Shown here one piece after another: positions 12,241 through 23,500 of a stretch of DNA of 64,000 nucleotides. The position numbers were made by a program, and so were the translations under genes. The notes under the pieces were generated by a model that saw nothing but the letters and a program-made list of their open reading frames with translations, ran no database searches and was not told the origin of the DNA. The DNA is taken from assembly GCF_020080835.1 (NCBI RefSeq), contig NC_058159.1, positions 15,749,101 through 15,813,100 of the forward strand, in the 5' to 3' direction. The first letter of the stretch is position 1, and each line of letters opens with the position of its first letter. The DNA comes from Cotesia glomerata (Eukaryota; Arthropoda; Insecta; Hymenoptera; Braconidae).

Positions 12241-12649
12241 GATAATATTGAGGTTTTTTGATCCACGATTTTTTTTTCGCGGTTATTTTGTCACGCAGCC
12301 GACAACAGTGCCTATAACAAAGTTTACCATAGCAATGGTTACCACAGCAACGGTAGCCCTGACAACGATTACCATAACAAAGGTCTACGGGTGGTTGGGT
12401 GTACGGAAGGGGGGTATGAAAATCTATGATGAATAGGATTACCAAATAATCCGGTTTCAGTGATTTTCTACTTCACAAAATGAGTAACTATATGAAAATG
12501 CTAGGCTTATCAAATTGGTTTCTTTTACAAAGGAATATCATTCGGTCAGATGCAGTTGCAATAGATAACTTTATAAACTCATCGATACTGTAAATATATA
12601 TAGACAAATTGTAATCGATCGAGCAAATCAATTTAGACTTATAATTTAC
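12241..12649. other. Dystrophin intron segment
   Basis: Sequence downstream (in gene sense) of the dystrophin donor site at 12648-12649. Apart from the minisatellite no further dystrophin exon, gene or repeat family was recognised, so the next exon lies to the left and was not recognised within the window. Confidence 0.5.
12299..12385. repeat. Degenerate 15-bp minisatellite (GGTTACC-type)
   Basis: Irregular units around ACCATAGCAATGGTT and ACCATAACAAAGG, similar to the cleaner array at 26808-26930. Confidence 0.5.
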
Positions 12650-13285
12650 CTCTATTAAAAGTTGTTTCAGTCTCTGCAGTTGCGCCTCTAGTTGACGATT
12701 ATGGTCTTCGAGTATTCGCATGCGTTTCTCTAACTTTCCTTTGTGCTGTCTAAGTAGTTTTGCTTCTGCAATCATATCAGAATCTAATCGTCGATTACTT
12801 CCATGCGTTTCAGAATTTATCTCAATGGTTTCTTTTGATCGTAAGCTTTCATATTCGTTTTGGAGAATAGAATTTTCATCTTCAAGTTCTTGGATCATGG
12901 CTTCAAGTTCTATTTTCTGTTCGTGATTGATATTCGTTATAACTTGAACAGATTTATTATTAATAGTTAAAGCACTATCATTAAGACTTTGGCAATAATG
13001 AGCAATCAATTGGTGTTCATCATCACTCTCAGGACTAGAGTTTTTCGGGCTTCGAGCTGATTCCACTTCAGCAAGTCTTGAAGCAAACATCTCTAACCGT
13101 GAGTGCATGTCATGACTCAACGTATTATGTTGAGGTGATGGAAAAGGACTTTCTAGAGCATCTCCCTCTAGAACGGTTTGAACCGGTAAATATCCAACTC
13201 TTGGATGTTTTTGAAAATATCTCTTTGATTTAAATTTATTACGTAAAGCCCTCGTAAAATCTCGAACGTCTTCACCTGAAGTAGT
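12650..13285 (-). CDS. Dys: Dystrophin, exon encoding end of ZZ region and coiled coil
   Basis: Minus-strand exon of 636 bp (212 codons). The acceptor is TATTTTCAG at 13286-13294 and the donor GTAAAT begins at 12649. It encodes TTSGEDVRDFTRALRNKF, then RYFQKHPRVGYLPVQTVLEG, the segments DMHSRLEMFASRLAEVE and DDEHQLIAHYCQSLN, and the coiled coil ending in LLRQHKGKLEKRMRILED and RQLEAQLQRLKQLL. This order is that of the C terminus of dystrophin/utrophin, which links actin to the dystroglycan/syntrophin complex at the membrane; the coiled coil binds dystrobrevin. Both splice sites are in phase 0 and there is no stop. Open reading continues past the donor for about 50 codons but is intronic. Confidence 0.95.
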
Positions 13286-13360
13286 CTGAAAATACGCGGA
13301 AATCTTTAACTTTTTTTTCTTCAAGGGTAAAATTCATTGCTTAAATTAAAAATTTACCGT

Positions 13361-13471
13361 TGTGCAATATTCTTGCATAGGATGCGACAATTTATGGTTC
13401 TTAGCTCTTTTGCCAAAAAAAAAACACTTCTGACACATATCGAAGTTGAAACATCTCAAACAACGGTATCT
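13361..13471 (-). CDS. Dys: Dystrophin, ZZ zinc-finger exon
   Basis: Minus-strand exon bounded by the acceptor TTTTTGCAG (before 13471) and a donor GTAAAT just below 13361. It encodes YRCLRCFNFDMCQKC followed by a short Phe run, GKRAKNHKLSHPMQEYC, i.e. the second half of the dystrophin ZZ finger with its Cys and His ligands. It joins in frame across a 75-bp intron to the exon starting at 13285. A run of ten T (sense) inside the exon keeps the frame. The preceding exon, which should end with the first ZZ cysteines, was not recognised in the window. Confidence 0.93.
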
Positions 13472-15136
13472 GCAAAAATAGATATATGTATATGAGTAAA
13501 TCGGATAATTTTAGATTCTCTGTCAATAAATTAAATGTCACTGAAATTAAATGACGAAATAAAGTGTAATGTTTTGGAAATTTGATAATTTTCAGTATAC
13601 GATTTCTTATAAACTTCTACCAGGCCGGCCGCTTTAGGTAATCGATAGATCCAAGGTGGGCTGCACAGATGAACTCTACTATCATAATTTTTACACGGTA
13701 AGAAAATTTATTTAAAAATTACCGTTAAATTCACTGTAATCGTGGGACATAATACGGCCTTTTCCTTTGTTACTATTTTTGAAATAAAAATTAGGGAAAA
13801 ATTCATTTATTTTGAGGTAGACGTTATGAAATTTACTGAAAGCCGAATAAAGTTTACAGTAGACTACAGTAAGATTTGTTGTAAAAAAGTTAAAAATTAT
13901 CTCACTTACAAATGATTAGGTCGTGCCATTCGTCCCACTGTTGACGAGGATTTAACAGTAATTTTGACATAAAATTTCTTTCAGTGTACTTATAAATTCA
14001 ATGCTTACTTTTAAATAGGTCGAAACAGCTGATTAGTGCTCACCCTTTTAGGAATATTAGGGAATAGGGTAAAACGTTAAGAAGCGCTCGCCTTTATCTG
14101 TAATAATTAGTCAGATGACATCATATAAAATTCAATAATGTGAACAGGAGTAAAAGGAAGCCAGTGGACAAGGTCCGAGCTCGAGGAGCTCTCTCGGTCG
14201 ACTGATTTAGATCTTAGTTATTAAATTGTACAATATCTGCAGCAGCGAAAATTGAGTTTGGGTTACACCTCTAGAACGTCGTCGAGGCACGGGTCCCATG
14301 CTGACGCGGTGTTCATACATTCCGCGGGCCACGATGACTTCTCAGTGACCTCTTATCGTATAAGATTTCTGTTGCCTCGTTGGTAAACTAGCAACGAAGC
14401 AACGAATCTCTTTCGGAACTCGATTGCGAGAAAACCGAAAATAAAAATTTTATAAATTATAAAATTTGGTGACGCGACCGTTGATCTGATGGTAATTGAT
14501 CTGCGATGATTAATCCACGACAACTGATCCGAGAACGATTGATCCACACGACAATTAGTCCGAGAGCAATTGATCCGCACGACAATTGATCCGAGAAGTG
14601 CGGGGGTTGGGGGTCAGAGCCCCCTATTTTGATGACACTATTGATGTTTATTGTCATTATTTCTATTAATTAAACCGTAGAGGTTCAGCGAAGTCCTGGC
14701 GCGGGTTAAGGGGGGTGGCGCGGAGCCTCCCACTTAAATGACTCTTGAATGGCCGGCGCAACACGGTAACAAGCTTATATGTTGGTCGTATATCGAATAA
14801 ACACATTTAACAACCATGATAAAAGTGTACAACACGATAACAAGCTTATGTCTAGATCTATTGTCCTTGGATCAATTGTCGTGCGGATCAATTGGCCTGG
14901 AACCGAAAGCCAATTAATTTATTTAGAATAATGGTAATAGGTTAGTGTTCAGTTAGTTTGTCTTCGATTAAATAAGTACCAAGCCATAATGTTTTTTGTA
15001 TGATCTCTTAACGTCAAAACCTTATATAAACTCTAATTCTGCAACTGTTATGGATAAACTAAATTTTCAATTTTTGACACTTTTTAATTTGTGTAGTCGA
15101 GAGTGGAAAATGAAAATTTATGATCAACATAATTTT
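13472..15136. other. Dystrophin intron, spacer with short tandem motifs
   Basis: No gene. 14478-14600 and 14870-14900 contain repeated ACGACAATTGATCCGAGAA-like units and their complement (GGATCAATTGTCGTGCGG). The phrase ACACG.TAACAAGCTTAT occurs twice (14761 and 14831). Two G-rich tracts (14600-14625 and 14700-14735) each stand next to a pyrimidine complement (GCCCCC, GCCTCCC) and could form hairpins. Confidence 0.5.
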
Positions 15137-16715
15137 AATGGCTTCACAGCCAAAAAGTCGACGGAAGATGCAATTGTGGAGATGCGCCGATTTGTAGACT
15201 CTTCGGAGACGAGACTGGTGGTCGGACTTCTCTTCGATATCTCTGGCGCTTTTGACAACGTGTAGTGGCCGTTAGTACTCGAGGGCCTCAAGGCCAGAGG
15301 CTGCCCTAGCAACATTTACGCGGTAATTCCGAATTACTTTGAGGACAGATCGGTCGCGCTGTCATGGGGTTTTGGTAGCGAATCGAAAACGCCGACGCGA
15401 GGGTGCCCTCAAGGATCAGTGCTAGGACCATTATTTTGGAACATCATGTTCGACGATCTCCTCAAGAGACTCGAACTGATAGAACACGGAAAGAAATTTG
15501 TTGCGTTTGCTGACGATTTGCTCGTCTTAGTAGAAGGCTCTTCAAGAAAAGAAACAGAGCGTAATAGTCAAGTAGTAGTAGATAAGATACTGGAATGGTG
15601 CTGTTCCGCAAAGCTCGAGCTGTCGAAGTCGAAGACTGAAGCCATCTTCCTCAAGAACGAATTTGTACATCGCAGTCCACGTAAGGACAAAAAGAGCCCG
15701 TACCCCGGTGAAGCAAAATGACGACAGAGAAAGCCCAAATACGATAACAAACCGCCAAAAATAATGATAGGAGACTCCAAAGTCAAATTTAAATCAAGCG
15801 TTAGATACTTAGGGGTACACTTCGACGAGGGCCTCAAAGTGAAAAATCACATTAAAACAAGGCGCGCGAAACTAAGTAGGGTATTCGGGCGCATGCGGCG
15901 TATTGCGCGCACAGAATAGGGATTGCGATACCCAGCTATGTCCACCATATACAAGAGTTTCTTCATGCCTGTCGTCACATATGCGGCGGCAGCTTGAAGT
16001 GACCGTTGCGATAGGGAGGACTGGAGACATCTTCGAGCATTTCAGCGTCAAGCGCTAATAACAACAACTACTGCCTACAGGACAGTTTCGCTTGACGGGA
16101 TTTGCGTAGTCGCGGGTGCAGTGCCCATTCAGCTCGTAATAGACGAACGGTGCGCGTGATACAACCTCCGTATCGGCAAACAGGCTACCCTTGGAAACGT
16201 CACCGTGCAGCCAGATGCGGAGGATCGCCTTGTCACCCTTAGAACTGAAACCATACGTCGGTGGCAAGAACAATGGGACACATCAGAGAACGGCCGCAAA
16301 ACTGAAGTCTTCTTTCCAGACGTAGCAGAGCGTCTAACAAACAAATGGATCAGCCCTAACTTCTGGCTGACCCAAATCCTAACCGGCCACGGTTGCTTTA
16401 GGGAATACCAATACTAGTACGAACATACGGATAGTAAATTCTGCGGCGAGTGTAGGGAGAATGGGTTCGGAGAAAGGGTTGACAACGTGGAGCACTTAAT
16501 GATTGAATGCCATGAGTACGAGCCTCAACGTGAGGTGCTCAAGGACATATGGGGTAGGAACGCGAAGTGGGCGAGCGTTGCGCATGCGATTGCCACATCC
16601 CAACGTAACTTCAAGCTTTTAAAAGGTTTCAGTAAAGTAGTAATGTGCTGCAAACTCTAAACCCAACTAGCTACGAAAACGCGACTAGGGACGAGACTCA
16701 ACAGACATCCACCTA
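15137..16715 (+). pseudogene. R1-clade ORF2 remnant (reverse transcriptase and C-terminal domain)
   Basis: RT motifs are clear: NGFTAKKSTEDAI, LLFDISGAFDNV (motif A), GCPQGSVLGPLFWNIMFDDL (motif B) and FVAFADDLLVLVEG (motif C). The C-terminal zinc motif CGEC...HLMIEC follows. At least six in-frame stops interrupt it (for example after AFDNV at 15263 and after GEAK at 15719, then several between 15918 and 16417), so it is dead. The endonuclease domain and ORF1 are absent. Confidence 0.85.
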
Positions 16716-17240
16716 GGTAGAGTCGGAGCGCCTAGGCACAAGTGATATGCTCCACACAATTGTGAGGACAGTATAAAGCTTTGGATGACTGTCGTAGAAT
16801 AAGTTAGAGAAAATGACCACAAATAACACAAGTGCCCGGTTACCCTACACAAGCAAACACTTACACGTAAAATCATACTTTACACACAACACATTACACA
16901 AACAACATGGTCTTCAATCGACTCTGCCTCCCCGTGGTCCCCGATGGATACTGCTCATATTCTGTGGGTACATCTCGATGTGCCTACAGGGAATGAGTTG
17001 CCAGAGGAGTCGATGAGAGTTGCACACACTTACAATTGTACGTAACTCTTGCAGCTGTTCAATGAATGTGTATAAACACAAGAGAGCGGCGGTTTTTCCT
17101 TGTCCGCGAACTGGGCTGTGTTCTCGCTATGGTGGGGGTAGGACAAATATACGTGCGTGTATAGCTCTTTTGAGCCCAGAAAACGGCCTCTTCGGAGGTA
17201 GGCGAAAGCCTCGCTATATATTCTTCTTCTGTCCTACATA
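15137..17240 (+). mobile_element. R1-clade non-LTR retrotransposon, 5'-truncated copy
   Basis: Begins within the reverse transcriptase at GGCTTCACAGCC (5' truncation, usual for target-primed reverse transcription) and continues through the C-terminal domain into a 3' UTR (16716-17240) shared with the copy at 9.4-11.6 kb. No poly(A) tail is visible at its end. Confidence 0.8.
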
Positions 17241-18139
17241 CAGGTGAGAATGACTCTCTCTGATTTTTTTGCGTGTTGCGAAAGCAATACGTTTAGATTT
17301 TAGAGATCATAGTTAGCAAGTAACGTCCTCTCCGTGGGTCCTACTATGAGGAGGTGGCAAGACGTGTTGAATTGTGTTGCGTCAGACGTGTTGAATTGTG
17401 TTTGCGTCATAGCCAAATTGTCACCGAAACTAACAGTTACCACTGAGAAATCTTACCAAGTGAGTTCTCGTGACGCTGTCAGATTTTTTTTCGCAACGCA
17501 GGTAATCTCAAAGATTTGGGGAGTAAACTAGACAGATACATACAAACGAGACTCTTGCAGGAGGGATAAGTATTACGGCTTGAACAGGTCTTGCAGCTGC
17601 ACCTCTCCGTATGGGCCTCGCTGGTAACTGGTCGGGTTGTTATTATATCACCGATCAGGCTAAAGCAGTCTTTGAATGGGTTTTTTTTGTACAGTTGACT
17701 GAGTACGGGGACAGATTGTTATTAAATTCTATTCACATCTGTTCAATGATAGCGTAAGAGCTTGAGGACAGGGTTTTTCCATGCCCGTGAACTTGGCTGT
17801 GTTTTTGTTGCGTGGGAGTAGGACAAGTCTATGTGCAAGTATAGCTCTTTAGAGCCCAGATATTGGCCTCTTCGGAGGTAGGCGAAAGCCTCACCACATA
17901 TTCTTTTGTTCTACATACAAATAAAGCAAGGGTATTTTGTAGATTAACTTTGTTGGCCATGTAAAAAATTAACCATTTTTAAATCCACACAGATCGGCCA
18001 TTGATGCTCCGAGTATTTAATTTTCTTTTAAACTTATCTTACATTTTCATATTCTTCTTCGAGTTTCGTTGAATGGGCAATTGGAATTGATGCAAATTTA
18101 CTTCTATTGTGCGATAAGACGCATTTTAAACTTCTTTTG
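17241..18139 (+). repeat. Diverged second copy of the R1-clade 3' UTR and spacer
   Basis: 17738-17930 repeats, at roughly 75-80 % identity, the UTR block at 17070-17235: GTTTTTCC, GGGCTGTGTT-like, GTAGGACAA, TATAGCTCTTT.GAGCC, GGCCTCTTCGGAGGTAGGCG and CTACATACA. The bases between hold no gene; GACGTGTTGAATTGTGTT occurs twice in tandem at 17361-17402. Confidence 0.6.
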
Positions 18140-20000
18140 CAACTGTCAATAAAAAGGCTCCATTAAGTAGATTTGTATTCTTGTAAACCTATGTCTAGAA
18201 GCAGCTTCGTTATATCATTACAGTACACCAATCCTTCATTTTCACTAAGAAATTCTAACAACTCTTTTTCATGCGTTCTGTATGTTGTAATTGTTCCTGT
18301 TGGTGTCAATAAATTTGTTTCTTTAATCTTGAGGCTAATAGTTCTGATCCTTGTTTTGATAAATTGTGATCACGTATTAAATCACTAAGTTCATTTTGAA
18401 AAAATAATTTTGACGTAGATGTTTCACCCTGCCATTCACTTCAACTGGTAGACGGACCCGATTTCTGTGAATTTGGCCACATCATTGTTTCTGAGGACAT
18501 GCGAATTACTTTTGAGACGTAAATAGGCCGAGGGAGACTTTCACTGTGTAGAACCAAACATTTTATAGACTGTTTGTCTGGGTATCTCCACGTTTGATTT
18601 CGATTAAAACCTTTAACATCTATTAAGGGAGCGTCCATAAACCACGTAGCCTTGTCGAGAGGGGGGAGGGATAAGTTTAAATCCTACGCTGAGCTACGTA
18701 ACGGGGGGGGGGAGGTAAAAGCAAAGCTACGTAGTTTTTTTCGAATGAGAACTATTTTGTGAAATAAATTTATAACTGTTTAATAATTTTATTTGAAATA
18801 CGGATGCTAATTTTTTCTAAGGAATTATGAATAAAATGTTTGCAAAAAGAATGAACTGTTAATAAATTCGTTTTTTTTGAGGTAAGTACATTTATTAACA
18901 GCTAAATGATCTCTAGAAATAGTTAACAACTATTCATTAAAAGTTAATAAATTATATTTAATAAATGATTTATTAAATGTTATTAAATCCTATGATATTT
19001 CAAACAATCATCCATCAAAAATGCTTAATAAAGTTGTATAAAATATTAATAAATTATTTTATCAATGCATTTATTTATTTCCAATTTTCGGAAAATTTTA
19101 TATATTAACGCAATTTTTTTATGATATTGCATTAACTTGGGCGACTTGGACGTGGCTGGATGGCCTAATATATTCAGCAAAAATTATTATTATTCCTTCA
19201 AAATAAACTTTTTTTTTAATTAATGTAAAGTAGAAAGCACATGGAAAGAAAAATATCGTTAGAATCAGGATACGTATCGTTATTCTGACTATGCACCGTA
19301 TAGTCATTTTTTTAGAGATACGCTGTAAAGCCAATTCAGCTATACAGCGGATCATCAAATTGACGATCTGTATCATTATTTTAGGCCTTACATTAAGTTG
19401 ATTCAACTATACAGATCCTCACGTTGACAAAACAGTTGCCTGTTTTGACGAAACTACATATATTTACAAGAGCTATTCTCTGTACGCTTAAGTGAAACAA
19501 ATGAATCCTTAAATTAGAAAACCGGATCGTTATTTTAAGGATACGTCATTTGAGGATACGTTGGATAGTCATTTTAACAATATTTTTTTTTCCGTGCAGA
19601 AAATATTGTGTAAAAAAACCACGTTCCATCGGGGCGGGGGGGGGGTCACGAGAAAAGCTACGTTAGGCTACATGAGGGATGGGAGGGGTCTGAGAAGGGC
19701 TAAAATCTGACCACGTAGTTTATGGACGCTCCCTAAGCAAAAGTAACAATCATCTAAATGATTCGTAGGCTTCATCCAGATCATAGGAATACCAAAGTCT
19801 AATCCAGAACGTTCTCCTTTTTTCCAAAACCATAAAGACTCAACACAGAAATTACAAACTTTATTAGGAACCCATGGTTTACCTAATTTGTCCATTTGGA
19901 AACCGAAATATTCAACATAAGTCTCTTTGACAATGCCTGTGATATTTCTTTTTTGTTTTTCTACACTTTTTTACCCTTTAATATTTACACTTTTTTGTGA
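18140..20000 (-). pseudogene. Transposon-associated DCYFC-type gene, split by a MITE
   Basis: The right half (19895 down to 19735) encodes WVPNKVCNFCVESLWFWKKG, FGIPMIWMKPTNH and DDCYFC. The left half (18626 downwards) continues with DVKGFNRNQTWRYPDKQS and, after stops, a NELSDLIRDHNLSKQ segment. These phrases belong to a protein widespread in invertebrate genomes and associated with repetitive elements; its function is unknown to me. The paired Cys residues suggest zinc binding. The gene is interrupted by a Harbinger-type MITE exactly after DCYFCL, and several in-frame stops occur at its 3' end (below 18440). Confidence 0.65.
18627..19733. mobile_element. Harbinger-type MITE, 1107 bp
   Basis: Inverted ends GGGAGCGTCCATAAACCACG (left) and GGGAGCGTCCATAAACTACG (right, complement) are flanked by a 3-bp TAA duplication (18624-18626 and 19734-19736), the PIF/Harbinger target preference. 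Subterminal regions carry G-runs of 8-10 (18704, 19634) and repeated GCTACGTA motifs. No transposase ORF. Confidence 0.8.
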
Positions 20001-20260
20001 CAAACTCATATTTTAGAAGACATGACAAATATATTAGAATGGACATTCAGTAATTGAAACTGAATATTAATCCATGGCAACTTATCCAGATTCACGTGTA
20101 AGTACTTCAATATTGTCAAATAACTGAGATCTCAGCTGTCCTGTAGAGCAAGGACTCTGGAAGTAGGAATCACGTGATGTTTATATGCGCAAAAAAGTTG
20201 CGTAGAAGCCTAATCATGACTGGAAAATTAAATTTTATTTTTAACAAGCTGATAATTGTT
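20001..20260. other. Spacer
   Basis: No gene recognised between the gene remnant and the copia element. Confidence 0.4.
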
Positions 20261-20265
20261 CAAAA

Positions 20266-20526
20266 TGTGGGAGATGAGTAGGGTTCAATAATATAATTAA
20301 TAAAAGAGTTGTTTAATTATATGCAACGTTTATTCAAAAGTAGAAATTGTATATCAAAAGTATGTTACACGAGGTGTATATACTTTACGACTAGTTACGA
20401 ATGGTTAGGGAAACGTATATGCGGATATGCATGCACGCGTGTGTATATATCGGCGCAACTAGCATGCGCAATGAATCGTCGACCGTAGTGTGAGTAGTAT
20501 GCGTGTGAGTATTACTATCTCCAACA
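20266..20526 (-). repeat. Copia 3' LTR
   Basis: In element sense begins TGTTGGAGATAG and ends CATCTCCCACA. Adjacent internal purine tract AAGGGAGAG (20527-20536) is the likely polypurine tract. Confidence 0.93.
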
Positions 20527-20556
20527 CTCTCCCTTAATACGAGCACGTGTGCTGTA

Positions 20557-23500
20557 TTATTCCGTCTCACTCACTCCCAATGCTTTCGTGATATCAGTGT
20601 ATCTCTCTCTGGTTAGTGGCTTCGTGAAAATGTCGGCGATCATCTCTTCTGTTGGCATGTGCGCCAGCTTTATCGTCTGGCTCTGGACTGCTTCTCTGAC
20701 GAAGTTGAATTTTATCCTGACATGCTTGGTCCGGTCGTGGAACTTCGTCGCCGTTGTCAATTTTATTGCACCCTGGTTATCGCAATAAATTTCTCCATCT
20801 GAGAATTGTGGAATTCCCAGCTCGTAGATGAGTCCTCTCAAATACATGGACTCCTTGGTGGCTTCTGTAAGGGCCTGGTACTCAGCCTCCGTCGTCGACA
20901 GTGCCACTGTCCTCTGTTTCCTGGATTTCCAGCTAATTGCAGCTCCTCCTAGGATGAACGCGTACCCTGCGTACGACTTTGAATCGCTGGGATCATTTCC
21001 CCAGTCGGCGTCGGTATATCCTACGATTTTTCCAATCGGTCGTCGATACACAAGTCCTAATTTCGACGTTCCTTTTAGGTATCTTAGTACCCTCTTCGCA
21101 GCTCCCCAATGCTCCTCATTTGGATGCTCATTGAACTGGCTCAGCACGCTTACACTGTGTGCAATGTCTGGTCTCGTCGCTACTGATAGGTACATGAGCG
21201 ATCCGACTAGTTCTCGGTACTGCGGGTTCGCTGTCTGCTTCTCAGCGTCCTTTGTGGCTCTCAACTTCGTCGTTGGGCTCGCTGGCGTGCTCTGAGGATT
21301 ACAATTCATCATGTTGAATTTCTTCAGTAAATCCTCGACAAACTTTCCTTGACTCAAGCTTACCCTGCCTGGCTCTTGTTTAATTTCAATGCCTAGGCAG
21401 TATTTAGCCTCTCCGAGGTCCTTGATTCCAAACTCTTTGTTTAGACCTCGTTTTAGATCTATGATCCATTTCTCGTCGTTCGACGTAGTCAAGATGTCGT
21501 CTACATACACGGCAACTAATATTATTTTTTCGTCTCCTTTGTATTGGAAAAGACATGGATCTGATATCGTTGGCTCCAATCCCAACTTCTGGAGTGTGGC
21601 TTTTAATCGTTCGTACCACTTTTTTCCAGATTGTTTTAATCCATATATTGCTTTGCGTAATCTGCAAACTTGCTCACCTTTTGCGAAGCTCTCAAGCATC
21701 TTCGTTGCCATCGGAAGTAATGGTGAATCTCTTCTCTCACTTCGTACAATGAACTCCAGAGTCTCTTTCAACGTCGTCGGGGCTTCCATGTATAGCTCCT
21801 CGTCGATTACTCCGTGTAAGTACGCCGTTATTACATCCATTTGATGTAATTTCGTTCCCATCTCCGTCGACAATGCTGCTAGTAATCTGATGGTGTCCAG
21901 TCTAGCCACTGGAGCAAACGTTTCGTCGAAGTCGAATCCAGGTCTTTGTGTGAAGCCCCTGGCTACTATTCGCGCCTTTCTACGCGTGATTTCTCCTTCT
22001 GCGTTTGTTTTATTTTTCAGGATTACTTTTGAGCCGATTACTCTCCCTCGCTCTGGTCTTTTTACCAGCTCCCAGGTTCCATGCTGCAGGTGTGAACGCA
22101 CCTCTTCAGCGATTGCACGCTTCCATTCGTGTGCATTATCGCCTTTTGTCGCTTCTTCTAGCTCAATATCTGCCATATGAGCTATTTCTTCGATGAATTT
22201 GACCTCTATCGGTTCATCGTCATCTTCCAGGTCTTCGGCGTCATTCGTCGATGTTCCAGCTCTATTTTCAACTGTTTCACTGCGTGCTCGCTTGTCGATT
22301 TGCACTAGTGATGTATCGAGCGGTCTTTTCTCGCCACGATTTTCTTCGCTTGCCTGGTAAAACACGTCGTCGGGTCCATCTGTTTCTTGCTCCATTGGTT
22401 CATCTACGTCCTCTCCGTGACTGGATGCATTGCTTGAAGCAACACTCGACATGCTTACGTATCGGTATAGCTTTCTCGGTCTTCCAGGTCTTCCTGACTT
22501 TTGTTTTGCGGGTCTTCCTGGCGCACGTTTCGGTGGTTCCATCTCGGGCTCTTGGTGAACTCTCTCGTTCCTAGTCTCTCTCCCTGGCTCAGGAGCGTCA
22601 TCTTCTGGATGCATATATTCAAGATCCATCTGTTCGACGTTTCGTGATCTCAATACTGGTTCCTCGATAATTGATACATCCCTGGTGTATTCAATTCTGC
22701 CAGTATCACTTCGTCGTATTTTGTAGGCTTTCGCGGTTTCTGAATAACCGACGAGTCTACCTTCTACAGATTTTTCGTCGAGTTTTCCTCGATTTGGACC
22801 TTTCTTGAGTACAAATGCTTTTGCACCAAATACACGTAGATGTCTTAAATCTGGTTTGTCTCCATGCCATAACTCATATGGAGTTCTTCCCTCGTGGCTT
22901 CTGCTCGGACATCGGTTCCTCAGGTAATTCGCAGTATTTACTGCCTCTGCCCAGTACATCTCTGGCAATCCTGACTGAATCAATAAACATCTGGCCATGT
23001 CGACGATTGTTCTATTCATGCGCTCGGCCACGCCATTTTGTTGTGGCGTGTACGGCACTGTGAGTCGCCTCTGTATGCCTTCACGTTGCAAAAACTCGTC
23101 GAATTGCTTATTGCAATATTCTCTGCCGTTGTCTGACTGCAAGGCTTTAATTTTCATGCCTGTTTGTTTTTCTGCAAAGTTTTTATATGTTTTAAAAGCT
23201 TCAAAAACGGCGTCCTTACTCTTCAGGAAGTGTATTACACACCAGCCACTATAATCGTCGATGAAGGTTACGAAGTATCGGTTGCCTCCTTCTGACCTCG
23301 TTCTCGACGGCTGACACAAATCAGTGTGTATGATTTCGAGCAGCTTTTTGCTCCTTTCTGTCCTTGGTTTGAAAGGTTTTGTCGTCAACTTGCCTCGTTG
23401 ACAGACCTCACACATCTGTCCGCCTCCTTTTACTGGCTTTAAACCCGTTGCGCAACCATTCGACAAGTCCACTACAGCATCCATGTGCAAATGACCTAGT

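Noticed and set aside
12230..12445. Cys/Tyr-rich small protein frame on the minus strand
   Set aside because: Produced by the 15-bp minisatellite; the same happens at 26777-27056.
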